Program-made: the position numbers and the translations under genes | Notes under the pieces: generated by a model | What the model was told of the DNA's origin: nothing | Seen by the model: the letters and a program-made list of their open reading frames with translations, nothing else | Databases searched by the model: none | Origin: Noviherbaspirillum malthae | GTDB taxonomy: Bacteria > Pseudomonadota > Gammaproteobacteria > Burkholderiales > Burkholderiaceae_D | Direction of reading: 5' to 3' | NCBI RefSeq assembly: GCF_015352985.1 | Contig: NZ_JACYXF010000007.1 | Coordinates: 62,001 to 126,000, forward strand | Length of the DNA stretch: 64,000 bases | Shown here: positions 1 to 8,626 of the stretch, one piece after another | How positions within the stretch are numbered: the first letter of the stretch is position 1 | How the letters are laid out: each line of letters starts with the position of its first letter

Positions 1-1457
1 AACATCGCACCGCTGTTCATGCGGCCGACATCGGCGGCGCGGTCGATGATCTTCAGGTGGCCTTCTTCGTCGAAGAGGCCGGCATCGCCGGTATGGAAAT
101 AGCCTTCGCTGTCGATCACTTCCGCGGTCGCATCCGGCCGCTTGTAGTATTCCTTGAGCAGCGCGGCGGATTTCACCAGCACTTCGCCGTTGGGCGCGAG
201 CTTGACTTCGACGCCGGGCGCCGGCAGGCCGACGCTGTCGAACTTGATGTTGCCGTTCGGCTGCAGGCAGACATAGGCGCAAGTCTCGGTCGAGCCGTAC
301 AGCTGCTTGAGATTGATGCCGATGGAGCGGTAGAAGCGGAACAGGTCGGGGCCGATTGCAGCGCCCGCGGTATAGGCCACGCGCACCCGCGACAGCCCGA
401 GCACGTTCTTCAGCGGACCATAAACCAGCAGTTCGCCCATCCTGTACTGGAAGCGGTCCATCGCACTCACCGGCTTGCCGTCGAGGATATCGGACCCCAC
501 GCGGCGGGCGACGTCCATGTAGTGATGAAAGATCTTGCGCTTGACGGCGCCGGCGTCTTCCATGCGGATCATCACGGTAGTCAGCATGTTTTCGAAGATG
601 CGCGGCGGCGCGAAATAATAGGTCGGGCCGATCTCGCGCAGATCGTTCAATACCGTGTCGGCCGATTCGGGGCAGTTGACGGTGTAGCCCGCCACGATCG
701 CCTGGGCGAAGGAAAACAGGTGATCGCCCACCCAGGCCATCGGCAGGTAGGAAAGAATGTCTTCATCCGGCGTCAGCGCATCGAATTCGATGCTGCCTTT
801 CGCCGCGGTGATGAAGGAGCCGTGCGTCTGGCATACGCCTTTCGGCTTGCCGGTGGTGCCCGAGGTATAGAGCATCACCGCGACATCGTCTTCGCTGCCG
901 GCATTGATTTCATTGAGGAAGAAATCCGGATGGCTGCGCTCGAACTCGCGGCCGAGCTGCTGCACTTTTTCGAAGAAGGAGAGTTCCGGCTGGTTGTAGT
1001 GGCGCATGCCGCGGTCATCGTCGTAGATGATGTGCTGCAGCAGCATGCTGCCGGCGGGCAGGTCTTCCTTGATCTCGAACAGCTTGTCGACCTGCTCCTG
1101 GTCCTCGGCCACGGCGAATGCGACTTCCGCATCCTGCAGCACGAAGGCCATGTCGACCGCGCGCGCATCCTGGTACAGCGGCACCGCGACGCCGCCCAGG
1201 CATTGCGCGGCAATCATCGACCAGTAGAGGCGGGGACGGTTGTCGCCGACGATGGCCAGATTCATTCCCCGCTTGAAACCCATCGCGGCCAGGCCGCAGG
1301 CGAAGGAGCGCACTTCATCGACCACCTGCGACCAGTTCCAGCTCTGCCAGATGCCGAGGTCCTTTTCCCGGAAGGCCGGCCGGTCGGCGCGGCGCTGGCC
1401 ATGTTGCAGCAGCATGCGGGGGAAGGTGCTTCCGCCCGTCTTGATCATCTCTACCAT
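1..1457 (-). CDS. AMP-binding acyl-CoA synthetase, 3' end beyond window
   Basis: Reads leftwards off the window edge; about 485 codons are present without a stop. The product should activate a fatty or other carboxylic acid to acyl-AMP and then acyl-CoA (FadD/long-chain acyl-CoA synthetase group). The phosphate-binding loop TSGTTGKPKG lies near residue 196, and a KIIDRAADV segment near the cut end matches the conserved hinge motif of adenylating enzymes. Start is taken as ATG 1457; an in-frame ATG at 1448 is possible. It is divergent from the Crp-type regulator at 1691, with about 230 bp between them that must hold both promoters. Substrate length cannot be told from the sequence. Confidence 0.9.
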   Translation of the reverse strand, partial: MVEMIKTGGSTFPRMLLQHGQRRADRPAFREKDLGIWQSWNWSQVVDEVRSFACGLAAMGFKRGMNLAIVGDNRPRLYWSMIAAQCLGGVAVPLYQDARAVDMAFVLQDAEVAFAVAEDQEQVDKLFEIKEDLPAGSMLLQHIIYDDDRGMRHYNQPELSFFEKVQQLGREFERSHPDFFLNEINAGSEDDVAVMLYTSGTTGKPKGVCQTHGSFITAAKGSIEFDALTPDEDILSYLPMAWVGDHLFSFAQAIVAGYTVNCPESADTVLNDLREIGPTYYFAPPRIFENMLTTVMIRMEDAGAVKRKIFHHYMDVARRVGSDILDGKPVSAMDRFQYRMGELLVYGPLKNVLGLSRVRVAYTAGAAIGPDLFRFYRSIGINLKQLYGSTETCAYVCLQPNGNIKFDSVGLPAPGVEVKLAPNGEVLVKSAALLKEYYKRPDATAEVIDSEGYFHTGDAGLFDEEGHLKIIDRAADVGRMNSGAM

Positions 1458-1690
1458 GTCCCACTCGCTCTCTGATAACAGGTGTAACCGTCATGAAGCA
1501 TTGGAATCCGGAGTGCCAAGGATTGCTCAGGGCGATGCAGGCCGGCTTGCCGCACTGTACATGCGCAGCGCAAGTCGGCTTACAATGTCTCCGTTGTTTG
1601 TATTCTTTTGTTGTCAGCATACTAGACAGATGAAAGTCTGTGCGCTGTCATCTGACCGACAATCTTCATTCGATCAAAAGACTATCGTTG

Positions 1691-2401
1691 ATGCAACGCA
1701 CCATGATTCCGCCCAAGCCCCAGTCGCAGCCCCAGCTTCGGGACGTGCTGCGCCAGTCGATCTGGGCCAGGGGATTGACGCCCGAGCAGATGGCGCGCGT
1801 CGAGGCGGAAACGGTGGAAACCTTCGTGCCCAAGGGCGGCTACGTCTGCCGCAAGGGCGAGCCGGTCGATGCCTGGCTGGGCATCGTCGAGGGACTGGCC
1901 AAGATGACCAATCTCTCACCCGAGGGCAAGTCGATCACCTTCACCGGCATGCAGGCCGGCGCATGGTTCGGCGAAGGATCGCTCCTGAAGAAGGAGCCTC
2001 GCAAGTATGACGTGACGACGCTGCGCGACAGCCGCATCGCCCGCATGCCGGCGTCGACTTTCCAGTGGCTGCTCGACACCAGCCTGCCGTTCACGCATTT
2101 CCTGTTGATGCAGCTCAACGAGCGCCTCGGCCAGTTCATCGGCATGGTGGAGTTCGACCGCCTGCTCGATGTCGACTCGCGCGTGGCCCGCTGTCTCGCC
2201 GCCATGTTCAACACCCATCTCTATCCCGGCGCCAATCCGCTGCTGCAGATTTCGCAGGAAGAAATCGGCTATCTGTCCGGCGCATCGCGCCAGCGCGTCA
2301 ACCAGTCGCTGCAGGTGCTTGAGAAGGAAGGCTTGCTGCGCGTCGATTACGGCGGCATTCATATCCTCGATATCGACGGCCTGCGCCGCTTCCAGGCCTG
2401 A
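1691..2401 (+). CDS. Crp/Fnr-family transcriptional regulator
   Basis: A 236-residue protein with an N-terminal cyclic-nucleotide-binding-like beta barrel (VPKGGYVCRKGEPVDAW, then WFGEGSLLKKE) and a C-terminal winged helix-turn-helix whose recognition region reads ISQEEIGYLSGASRQRVNQS. The N-terminal cysteine cluster that binds iron-sulfur in true Fnr is absent, so oxygen sensing by that route is unlikely. Start chosen at ATG 1691; ATG 1703 is an in-frame alternative and neither has a strong ribosome binding site. It is followed closely by the MgtC-like gene (28 bp), so the two are probably co-transcribed. Effector and targets are unknown. Confidence 0.9.
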   Translation: MQRTMIPPKPQSQPQLRDVLRQSIWARGLTPEQMARVEAETVETFVPKGGYVCRKGEPVDAWLGIVEGLAKMTNLSPEGKSITFTGMQAGAWFGEGSLLKKEPRKYDVTTLRDSRIARMPASTFQWLLDTSLPFTHFLLMQLNERLGQFIGMVEFDRLLDVDSRVARCLAAMFNTHLYPGANPLLQISQEEIGYLSGASRQRVNQSLQVLEKEGLLRVDYGGIHILDIDGLRRFQA

Positions 2402-2429
2402 GCGTCCTGCAGCACCTTTTGCCTTCCAC

Positions 2430-3194
2430 ATGAACAATCTTTCTTCCGATCTGCCTTCCGCGGAGTCGCTGGCCGCTTTCTGGTCCGGCCCGATGGTCGC
2501 GACCAATCTGCTCGTCTTCTTCAGCCTGTTCGGCGCACTGCTGCTCGGCCTGCTGGTCGGATATGAACGCTCGTATCGCGGCCGCGCCGCCGGCATGCGC
2601 ACCTATGGCCTGGTGTGCATGGGCTCGGCGGCGCTGACGGTGATCGCAGGCTACCCCAGCGCCTGGTACGGCGGGCAGGAAATGATGGGGCTGGGCGCCG
2701 ACCCGACCCGTGTCATCCAGGGCATCGTGACCGGCATCGGCTTCCTCGGCGCCGGCGTGATCATGAAGGAAGGTTTCAACATCAGCGGCCTGACCACAGC
2801 CGCATCGATCTGGGCGACCTCGGTGATCGGCGTGCTGGTCGGCGTGGGGTTTTACCTGTCGGCGATTCTGCTGGCGCTCATGTCGGCCTTCTGCATGGCC
2901 GGCGTGCCCAAGCTGGCCAGCCGGCTGCCGTCACGGCATGCGATCGCCATCGTGATGCGGTTCAAGGAAGGCGCGGCGCCGAGCGAACTGAAGCTGCAGG
3001 AAGCCGCGCTCAGGCGCGGCTATGAAATCGCGCGAGGTTCGATCTCGATCGCGGTGCAGAACGGCAAGACCGAATGGCATTTCGTCGCGGTGGCGTTCAA
3101 CCGCGACAGCGGCGCGCCGATCAGCGAACTGGCGCAGGACATGTCGGCCATCGAGGGCCTGGAGGGATTTCATCTGTCCTATGCGCGCAACTGA
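2430..3194 (+). CDS. MgtC/SapB-family inner-membrane protein
   Basis: A 254-residue protein with four to five hydrophobic helices in the first 160 residues and the MgtC signature segments LLGLLVGYERSYRGRAAGMR and GIGFLGAGVIMKEG, followed by a soluble C-terminal domain of about 80 residues resembling the ACT-like tail of MgtC. MgtC proteins aid growth at low magnesium or inside hosts and act on ATP synthase and phosphate balance in some pathogens. The start at ATG 2430 follows the regulator after 28 bp and removes a long spurious upstream reading frame. Family assignment is firm; physiological role is inferred. Confidence 0.9.
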   Translation: MNNLSSDLPSAESLAAFWSGPMVATNLLVFFSLFGALLLGLLVGYERSYRGRAAGMRTYGLVCMGSAALTVIAGYPSAWYGGQEMMGLGADPTRVIQGIVTGIGFLGAGVIMKEGFNISGLTTAASIWATSVIGVLVGVGFYLSAILLALMSAFCMAGVPKLASRLPSRHAIAIVMRFKEGAAPSELKLQEAALRRGYEIARGSISIAVQNGKTEWHFVAVAFNRDSGAPISELAQDMSAIEGLEGFHLSYARN

Positions 3195-3275
3195 AGGCGC
3201 GCGCGGCATGCTGCAGGAATGGCCGCGGCAGTCAACTCCTTGAGCGGGACACCGCCGCGGCTGCAGCACCGGGTA

Positions 3276-3875
3276 TCAGCTGCCGGCAATACCCACCGCA
3301 TGATCGTCGCCGGTGCCGCGCAGATGCGACTGCAGGCGATGGGCGATCACGTCCACCATCTTCTCGTTGAATGCCGGAATGTCTTCCGGCGTGCGGCTGC
3401 TGACGAGGTTGCCGTCGACCACCACTTCCTGGTCCACCCAGTTGCCGCCGGCGCTGCGGATGTCCTGTTCCAGCGCGGGGAAGCTGGTCATCGTGCGGCC
3501 CTCGACCAGACCGGCCGACACCAGCAGCCAGCCGCCGTGGCAGATCACCGCGATCGGCTTGTTGTCTTCGTCCATGTTCTGCACGAAGCGCTGGGCTTCT
3601 CCCATCTCGCGCAATGCCGCCGCGTTGACCTTGCCGCCGGGCAGCAGCACCGCGTCGAAGGACTTGGCGTCGGCTTCGCGCAGCAGCAGGTCCACGGTGA
3701 ACTTGTCGCCTGGCTGGTCATGGTTCATACCCTGTACCTTGTCGAACTTGTCGGACACGATTCGTGTCAGCGCGCCTGCGGCTTCCAGCGCTTTCTTCGG
3801 CTCCGTCAGCTCCGACTGTTCGAAACCGTCGGTGACGAGAATGGCGATATTCATGCCGTTCAATGCTGGATCCAT
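3276..3875 (-). CDS. PfpI/DJ-1-type glutamine amidotransferase-like protein
   Basis: A 199-residue single-domain protein of the DJ-1/PfpI superfamily. The nucleophile elbow is AVICHGGWLL with Cys112 followed by His, and the glutamate of the usual triad is in the DGFEQSE segment near residue 19. Members act as proteases, chaperones or glyoxalase/deglycase enzymes (YhbO, PfpI); which one applies here is not visible. ATG 3875 is preceded by CAGGAGTC at good spacing. Divergent from the EamA gene. A second, longer DJ-1 superfamily gene lies at 56891. Confidence 0.9.
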   Translation of the reverse strand: MDPALNGMNIAILVTDGFEQSELTEPKKALEAAGALTRIVSDKFDKVQGMNHDQPGDKFTVDLLLREADAKSFDAVLLPGGKVNAAALREMGEAQRFVQNMDEDNKPIAVICHGGWLLVSAGLVEGRTMTSFPALEQDIRSAGGNWVDQEVVVDGNLVSSRTPEDIPAFNEKMVDVIAHRLQSHLRGTGDDHAVGIAGS

Positions 3876-4065
3876 GATTGACTCCTGAAGCTGAAAATCA
3901 GGTGGAGTGACTGAGCCGGCAAAAGTTCGGGCCGCTCAAGTAGGCTTTGCCGTTGCGCAGGGTTATCTTTTATAGGACTTGCGCTGCCTCGAAATCCGAT
4001 ACCGGCGGATGAGCGGCTTGAGATAAGCTACGCATCTTGTTTTCCGTCATCATTGCCCGCGCTTC

Positions 4066-4917
4066 ATGAATTACGCCGTCCTCCAGCTTCACATTGCGAC
4101 CTTTCTATTCGGCCTTTCGGGGGTCATCGGCCAGCTCAACACGCTTGACGTCTATCTTGTCGTGGCGAGCCGGGCGGGGCTTGCCGCACTCGGCCTGCTT
4201 GCCTGGGCGCGCTTCAAGGGCATCAGCCTGCGCACCAGCCGCGCGCAGCAATGGCGCTACCTGCTGATCGGGGTCCTGCTGGCCTTCCACTGGACCAGCT
4301 TTTTCCTGTCGATTCGTCTGTCGAGCGTGGCAGTCGGCTTGCTGACCTTTTCCTGCTTTCCGATCTTCGTCATCCTGCTCGGCCCGCTGTTCGGCAGCGG
4401 GCGCATACGCGTCGGCGACTTCGCGCTGGTGGCGGTGCTGATGGTCGGTCTCAGGCTGGTCGTGCCGGGCTCGCTCGATGATGCGGCCGATCTCGCCGGG
4501 CCGTTGTGGGGCATCGCGTCCGGCTTGTCGTTTGCGGTGATCCAGCTGCTCAATCATGCGCTGGTGCAGAACGAAGACCCGGTCAAGATCTCGATCTACC
4601 AGAACGGCGTTGCCTCGCTCGCGCTGCTGCCTTTGCTCGATGCGGCCATGCTGCCCGGCACGGCGTCCGCCGTCGCGCAGCTGGTCTTCCTCGGGCTGGC
4701 CTGCACGGCGCTGGCGCATACGCTGTTCATCGCCGGCATGCGCTGCGTCAGCGCGCAGACCGCCAGCCTGTTCACCTATCTCGAGCCGGTCTACGGCATT
4801 GCTCTGGCGGCGCTGCTGCTGGGAGAGATACCGACGCCAGCCATGGCGGCCGGGGGCGTGATCATTCTCGGCGCGGTGTTCTTCGCAACGAAACGGCAGG
4901 CGGCGCCGGCATCCTGA
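4066..4917 (+). CDS. EamA/DMT-family transporter
   Basis: A 283-residue hydrophobic protein with about ten transmembrane helices arranged as two EamA repeats, each ending in a conserved segment (for example TASLFTYLEPVYGIALAALL near residue 240, typical of the second repeat). Such drug/metabolite transporters usually export amino acids or metabolites. No strong ribosome binding site precedes ATG 4066; the conserved N-terminus starts right there. The substrate cannot be told from the sequence. The next gene downstream is an unrelated small lipoprotein 191 bp away. Confidence 0.88.
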   Translation: MNYAVLQLHIATFLFGLSGVIGQLNTLDVYLVVASRAGLAALGLLAWARFKGISLRTSRAQQWRYLLIGVLLAFHWTSFFLSIRLSSVAVGLLTFSCFPIFVILLGPLFGSGRIRVGDFALVAVLMVGLRLVVPGSLDDAADLAGPLWGIASGLSFAVIQLLNHALVQNEDPVKISIYQNGVASLALLPLLDAAMLPGTASAVAQLVFLGLACTALAHTLFIAGMRCVSAQTASLFTYLEPVYGIALAALLLGEIPTPAMAAGGVIILGAVFFATKRQAAPAS

Positions 4918-5108
4918 CGCAAGCTGCGGCCGGCTGGATTGCAGGACGGCAAATGATGGCGGCAAAACTTGATGTTCCTCTGACTCCCTGCCGTTCAAAA
5001 GAACAGGTTGCGAGAAATGATGTCGAAACGAAAACGGCTTGGCGCATGGACAGGCATCCCGTCTGGCAAGCCGCAGATCCACTATCGATCGTTTCCAGCG
5101 AGGCCATC

Positions 5109-5462
5109 ATGAACAAACCCAGCAGTGTCCTGCTCGCATGCGCGGCGTTTGCGCTGATCGCGGGCTGCCAGAAAACCCCCGAACCGAAAACCTCGGACGC
5201 CGGCGGCGCGCCGTCGATCACTCCATCCGCATCTTCGAGCGCCAGCCAGTCGGTCGCACTGCCGCCCAACCAGGTGCCGCCTTCGGATGCAGCCATTGCC
5301 CCGCAGGCCGCAGCAACGCCGGGCACCAGCGGCAGCGCCAACACTCCGACCCAGGCCAATCCGGCTCCGCTCACGAAGGAACAGGAAAAGACCACGCTGC
5401 CGCATTCGGGGCAGGTGAATAATCATTCGGTGCCGGAGACGACGGGGGAGAAGAAGCAGTAG
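5109..5462 (+). CDS. Small Ser/Pro/Ala-rich lipoprotein
   Basis: A 117-residue protein with a signal peptide and lipobox LIAGC, so Cys21 is the predicted lipidated residue. The mature part is low-complexity (Ser, Pro, Ala, Thr, Gln) with no recognisable domain and ends in a Lys/Gln-rich tail. Start at ATG 5109, preceded by GCGAGGCC. It is probably a surface or periplasm-facing lipoprotein of unknown role. A repeat-rich non-coding region follows. Confidence 0.7.
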   Translation: MNKPSSVLLACAAFALIAGCQKTPEPKTSDAGGAPSITPSASSSASQSVALPPNQVPPSDAAIAPQAAATPGTSGSANTPTQANPAPLTKEQEKTTLPHSGQVNNHSVPETTGEKKQ

Positions 5463-5822
5463 GGGGGGCTGGGCTGCTTGGTTGGAAAGGCTGTTTATCT
5501 CTGATTGTGAGGTGGAGGGCGCAACGGAGGACGTTGCGAAACCCCTGCTCCCTCCCCTTCAAGGGGAGGGTTGGGGTGGGGATGGGTTGCAACATAGGTA
5601 GTTAAAACCCATCCCCCTCCTAGCCTCCCCCTTGAAAGGGGAGGAACGTCCTTTATGGTTTTGCCGTCCACCTCGCTGGCCGGACTTGAAAGGACGAAAC
5701 GTCAAGCGGGGGTGAAAGCTTCAAACTCCTCCACCTTGCGCCTTGCAAGGCGCTCCGAGTCCGCGAGCGCACCGTAGTACGTTGCGAAACCCTCGCTTCC
5801 TCCACCAACCTAACCCCTACAC
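5463..5822. repeat. Intergenic repeat cluster with REP-like palindromic element
   Basis: This 360-bp gap holds no convincing gene. It contains an imperfect palindrome about 5550-5644 whose arms are built from CCTCCCCTTCAAGGGGAGG and a C-rich CCCATCCCC stretch. The same element occurs in the opposite orientation at 25862-25957. The segment 5730-5797 is a diverged, inverted copy of the 69-bp unit found twice at 25701-25840 (shared core GTTGCGAAACCC), and 5510-5553 carries part of another copy. These look like species-specific extragenic repeats between convergent genes, possibly acting as transcription ends. Confidence 0.7.
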
Positions 5823-6500
5823 TCAAGCCGCCTGCACCCGCTGCTGGCGCCGCATCTGCAGCCGCCCCTCGCGCAGCTTCAGCCGCTGCACGCCGGGCAA
5901 TGCAATCAGATCGCGGTCATGGCAAGCCATGATCACGCTGCTGCCGCTGCGCACCAGCGAGGGAATCAGCGCGATCACCTGTTCCCGCGCCGCGCCGTCG
6001 AGGTTGGAGGTGGGTTCGTCGAGCAGCAGCAGCTTCGGCGACAGCACCTTGGCCCGTGCCAGCGCGATGCGCTGCTTTTCCCCGCCGGACAGATTCAGCG
6101 GCTTGCTGCCGCGCAGGTGTTCGACGCCGGCCCAGTCCATCGCATCTTCCACCAGGCGCGCAATCTCGGCCTTCGGCAGGCCGCGCGCCTCCAGTCCGTA
6201 ACCGATGTTGTGCGCAACGCTGGTGGAAAACATCACCGGATGCTGATGCACGTAGACCACCGATTCACGCATCATGCGGGAATAGGGCGACAGCCGCACC
6301 TCCTGGCCGAGGAAGCACACGCGCTGCGCTTCGGCCTGCTCCAGCCCGGCCAGCACCCGCAGCAGCGTGCTCTTGCCGGCACCGTTGAGCCCGGTCAGCA
6401 CATAGGCGGCGGCCTGCTGGATCTGCAGCCGGTCGATGTTGAACAGCTCGCGCTCGCCGAAGCGCTTGCGCAATCCCTCGAGGCTGAGCAGCGCCGTCAT
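5823..6500 (-). CDS. tupC: Tungstate-type ABC transporter, ATP-binding subunit
   Basis: A 225-residue ABC ATPase. Walker A is GLNGAGKST (37-45), the signature LNLSGGEKQRIALARA lies near 137, and Walker B is LLLLDEPTSNLD. The start ATG 6500 overlaps the permease stop (ATGA), so the pair is translationally coupled. Permease and ATPase together match TupBC, which import tungstate. No periplasmic binding protein (TupA) is encoded nearby, so it must lie elsewhere. The gene sits next to fdhD and the formate dehydrogenase operon, consistent with supplying W or Mo to that enzyme. Confidence 0.85.
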   Translation of the reverse strand: MTALLSLEGLRKRFGERELFNIDRLQIQQAAAYVLTGLNGAGKSTLLRVLAGLEQAEAQRVCFLGQEVRLSPYSRMMRESVVYVHQHPVMFSTSVAHNIGYGLEARGLPKAEIARLVEDAMDWAGVEHLRGSKPLNLSGGEKQRIALARAKVLSPKLLLLDEPTSNLDGAAREQVIALIPSLVRSGSSVIMACHDRDLIALPGVQRLKLREGRLQMRRQQRVQAA

Positions 6501-7204
6501 GCCGCACCCCGCGCGGCGCGGGCGTCGCCCTGCAGGGTCACCATGACCGCATTGATCACCAGCGCGATCGTCACCAGCACGATGCCGAGCGCGATGCCTT
6601 GCGCGAATTCGCCCTTGCTGGTCTGCAGCGCGATGGCGGTGGTGATGGTGCGGGTTTCTCCGGCAATGTTGCCGCCGACCATGATCGCGCAGCCGACTTC
6701 GGAAATGACGCGGCCGAAGCCGCTGATCACCGCCGCCATCACGCCGTAGCGCACCTCGTGCAGCACGGTCCGCATCACCCGCCACGGCGAGGCGCCGAGC
6801 GTGACGGCGGTTTCCGCCACCCGCAGGTCGGCCGCCTGCACGGCGGCCAGCGTGAAGGCGGTCAGCACCGGCAGCGAAATGAGCACCTGTCCGGCCACGA
6901 TCGCGGACTGCGAAAACAGCCAGCGGAAATCGCCAAGCGGCCCCTGGCGCGACAGGGTCAGGTAGAGCAGCAGACCGATCAGCACGGTGGGCAGCGACAT
7001 CGATGCCTGCACCAGCCAGATCACAATGCGGCGCCCGGCGAAGGAGCGCGCGGCGACCAGGTAGCCGAGCAGCACCGCCAGCGGCGCGGCGAGCAGCAGC
7101 GCGAGCAGGGTGGTCTTGATGGAAAGCCAGATGATGCCCCACAGCTCGGCATCGCCGGAGAGCAGCAGGAGAAAGGCGTCGCGGATGGCGTCGAGCAAAT
7201 GCAT
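6497..7204 (-). CDS. tupB: Tungstate-type ABC transporter, permease subunit
   Basis: A 235-residue integral membrane protein with about five to six helices and the ABC permease cytoplasmic loop (EAA-type) in AVTLGASPWRVMRTVLHEVR. The segment SEVGCAIMVGGNIAGETRT followed by ITTAIALQTSKGEF is characteristic of TupB tungstate permeases rather than ModB. It is upstream of and overlaps tupC by 4 bp. Distinguishing tungstate from molybdate needs the binding protein, which is not in this window, so substrate is assigned from the permease family only. Confidence 0.85.
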   Translation of the reverse strand: MHLLDAIRDAFLLLLSGDAELWGIIWLSIKTTLLALLLAAPLAVLLGYLVAARSFAGRRIVIWLVQASMSLPTVLIGLLLYLTLSRQGPLGDFRWLFSQSAIVAGQVLISLPVLTAFTLAAVQAADLRVAETAVTLGASPWRVMRTVLHEVRYGVMAAVISGFGRVISEVGCAIMVGGNIAGETRTITTAIALQTSKGEFAQGIALGIVLVTIALVINAVMVTLQGDARAARGAA

Positions 7205-7278
7205 GTGAGACAGCGGTGTTTGACCGGAAAGTAACAGGGCAAGTGTGCCAGAGCGGCGGCGCTTGCGCCATCAGGTCA

Positions 7279-8121
7279 TTACGCGATGCGCAATACCTCG
7301 GCCAGGTGCGGCTCCATGATCAGCCGCTCGCGCCCGGTCAGCGCAAGAAAATGCTTGCCGGTGCAGCGCGCCAGCAGCGACATGCCCAGCTTGTCAGCCA
7401 CCATGTGGCCCATCTGCGTGGTGCCCGAGCGCGACAGCAGGAAAGGGATGCCCATCTGCGCGCCCTTGATCACCATTTCCGAGGTGAGCCGGCCGGTGGT
7501 GTAGAACACCTTGTCGTTGCCGCCGACATCGTCGAGCCACATGCGGCCGGCAATGGAGTCGACCGCATTGTGGCGGCCCACGTCCTCGACGAAATACAGC
7601 AGCTCGCCTTCGGCGGAAAACAGCGCGCAGCCGTGTACCGAGCCGGCCTGCTTGTAGATCGACTGCTGGGTGCGGATGGTGTCGACGATCTTGTACAGCA
7701 TCGACTGCTTAAGCCGCGCTTCCGGCGGCAGGCTGATCTGGTCGACCTCGTCCATCAGGCCGCCGAACACCGAGCCCTGGCCGCAGCCGGTGGTCACCAC
7801 CTTCTTCGAGGTGCGTTCCTCGATGTCGGCGATGCCGGTATGGGTCTTGACGGCGACCGCACTGACTTCCCAGTCGACGGTAATCGATTCGATGTCTTCC
7901 ACCGAGCGCACCAGCCGCTGGTTGCGCAGGTAGCCCAGCGTCAGCGCCTCCGGCGCGCCGCCCAGCGTCATCAGCGTGACCAGCTCGCGCTTGTCGACAT
8001 AGACGGTCAGCGGCCGTTCGGCGGGAATGGAGATCGTGGAAATCCTGCCGCGCTCGTCCATCACCTCGACTTCCTGCGTCAGATTGGCGGCGGCATTGGT
8101 GAGGTAGGGACGGCGTGGCAT
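7279..8121 (-). CDS. fdhD: Formate dehydrogenase accessory sulfurtransferase FdhD
   Basis: A 280-residue FdhD-family protein. FdhD carries sulfur from cysteine desulfurase to the bis-MGD cofactor and is required for formate dehydrogenase activity. The conserved cysteine loop reads VVTTGCGQGS with Cys113; the second cysteine of the E. coli CxxC pair is absent, as in many FdhD homologues. Start at ATG 8121; upstream in-frame codons overlap the preceding gene and are non-conserved. Last gene of the formate dehydrogenase cluster, 52 bp after the small secreted protein. Confidence 0.92.
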   Translation of the reverse strand: MPRRPYLTNAAANLTQEVEVMDERGRISTISIPAERPLTVYVDKRELVTLMTLGGAPEALTLGYLRNQRLVRSVEDIESITVDWEVSAVAVKTHTGIADIEERTSKKVVTTGCGQGSVFGGLMDEVDQISLPPEARLKQSMLYKIVDTIRTQQSIYKQAGSVHGCALFSAEGELLYFVEDVGRHNAVDSIAGRMWLDDVGGNDKVFYTTGRLTSEMVIKGAQMGIPFLLSRSGTTQMGHMVADKLGMSLLARCTGKHFLALTGRERLIMEPHLAEVLRIA

Positions 8122-8173
8122 GCGGGAGGCTTTTCTGCTTGGGACGGCAACCAGTGTATCAGTGAACTGCGAA

Positions 8174-8614
8174 TTACTTCTTGGCAGGTGCCGCCGGTGT
8201 TGCCGATGCTGCCTGCGGTGCTGGCGCCGCCTGGGGTGCCTGCGCTGCGGGTGCAGCCGGGGCGGCCGGCGCAGCTGCCGGAGCCGTGCCCGCTGCCGGC
8301 GCGGCGCCGGGCGCAGGTGCCGGAGATGCCGCCGGTGCCGCCGCAGCCACCGGCGGCGTGTACGGGCCGGGATCGGCGCAGGCCGGCGTTTCCACGCTCG
8401 GCTTCTTCGCGCCTTCCTTGTTCTTCTGGTAATAGGCGGCGGTCTTGTCCTGTGCCAGGCACAGCTTGTAGGCGGCGACCTTGTCGCCCCAGGCCGCCTT
8501 GTCCTTGGCGGCATCGGCGGCGGCCTTGGCCTCGGGTGACGGGGCGGGCAGCTTGGCGTGTACCGCGCCTGCCGTCAGGGCAAGCATTGCCATCAACGAT
8601 AGAGCTTTCTTCAT
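8174..8614 (-). CDS. Small secreted Ala/Pro-rich protein in formate dehydrogenase operon
   Basis: A 146-residue protein with a clear Sec signal peptide (cleavage expected after AVHA), a short conserved-looking core of about 60 residues with two cysteines (KLCLAQ and ETPACADPG), and a long Ala/Pro tail. It lies between fdhC and fdhD on the same strand, 12 bp after fdhC, so it is part of the operon. Function unknown. The core could be periplasmic and disulfide-bonded, and the tail resembles a linker or wall-spanning region. Confidence 0.7.
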   Translation of the reverse strand: MKKALSLMAMLALTAGAVHAKLPAPSPEAKAAADAAKDKAAWGDKVAAYKLCLAQDKTAAYYQKNKEGAKKPSVETPACADPGPYTPPVAAAAPAASPAPAPGAAPAAGTAPAAAPAAPAAPAAQAPQAAPAPQAASATPAAPAKK

Positions 8615-8626
8615 TGCATTCTCCCT

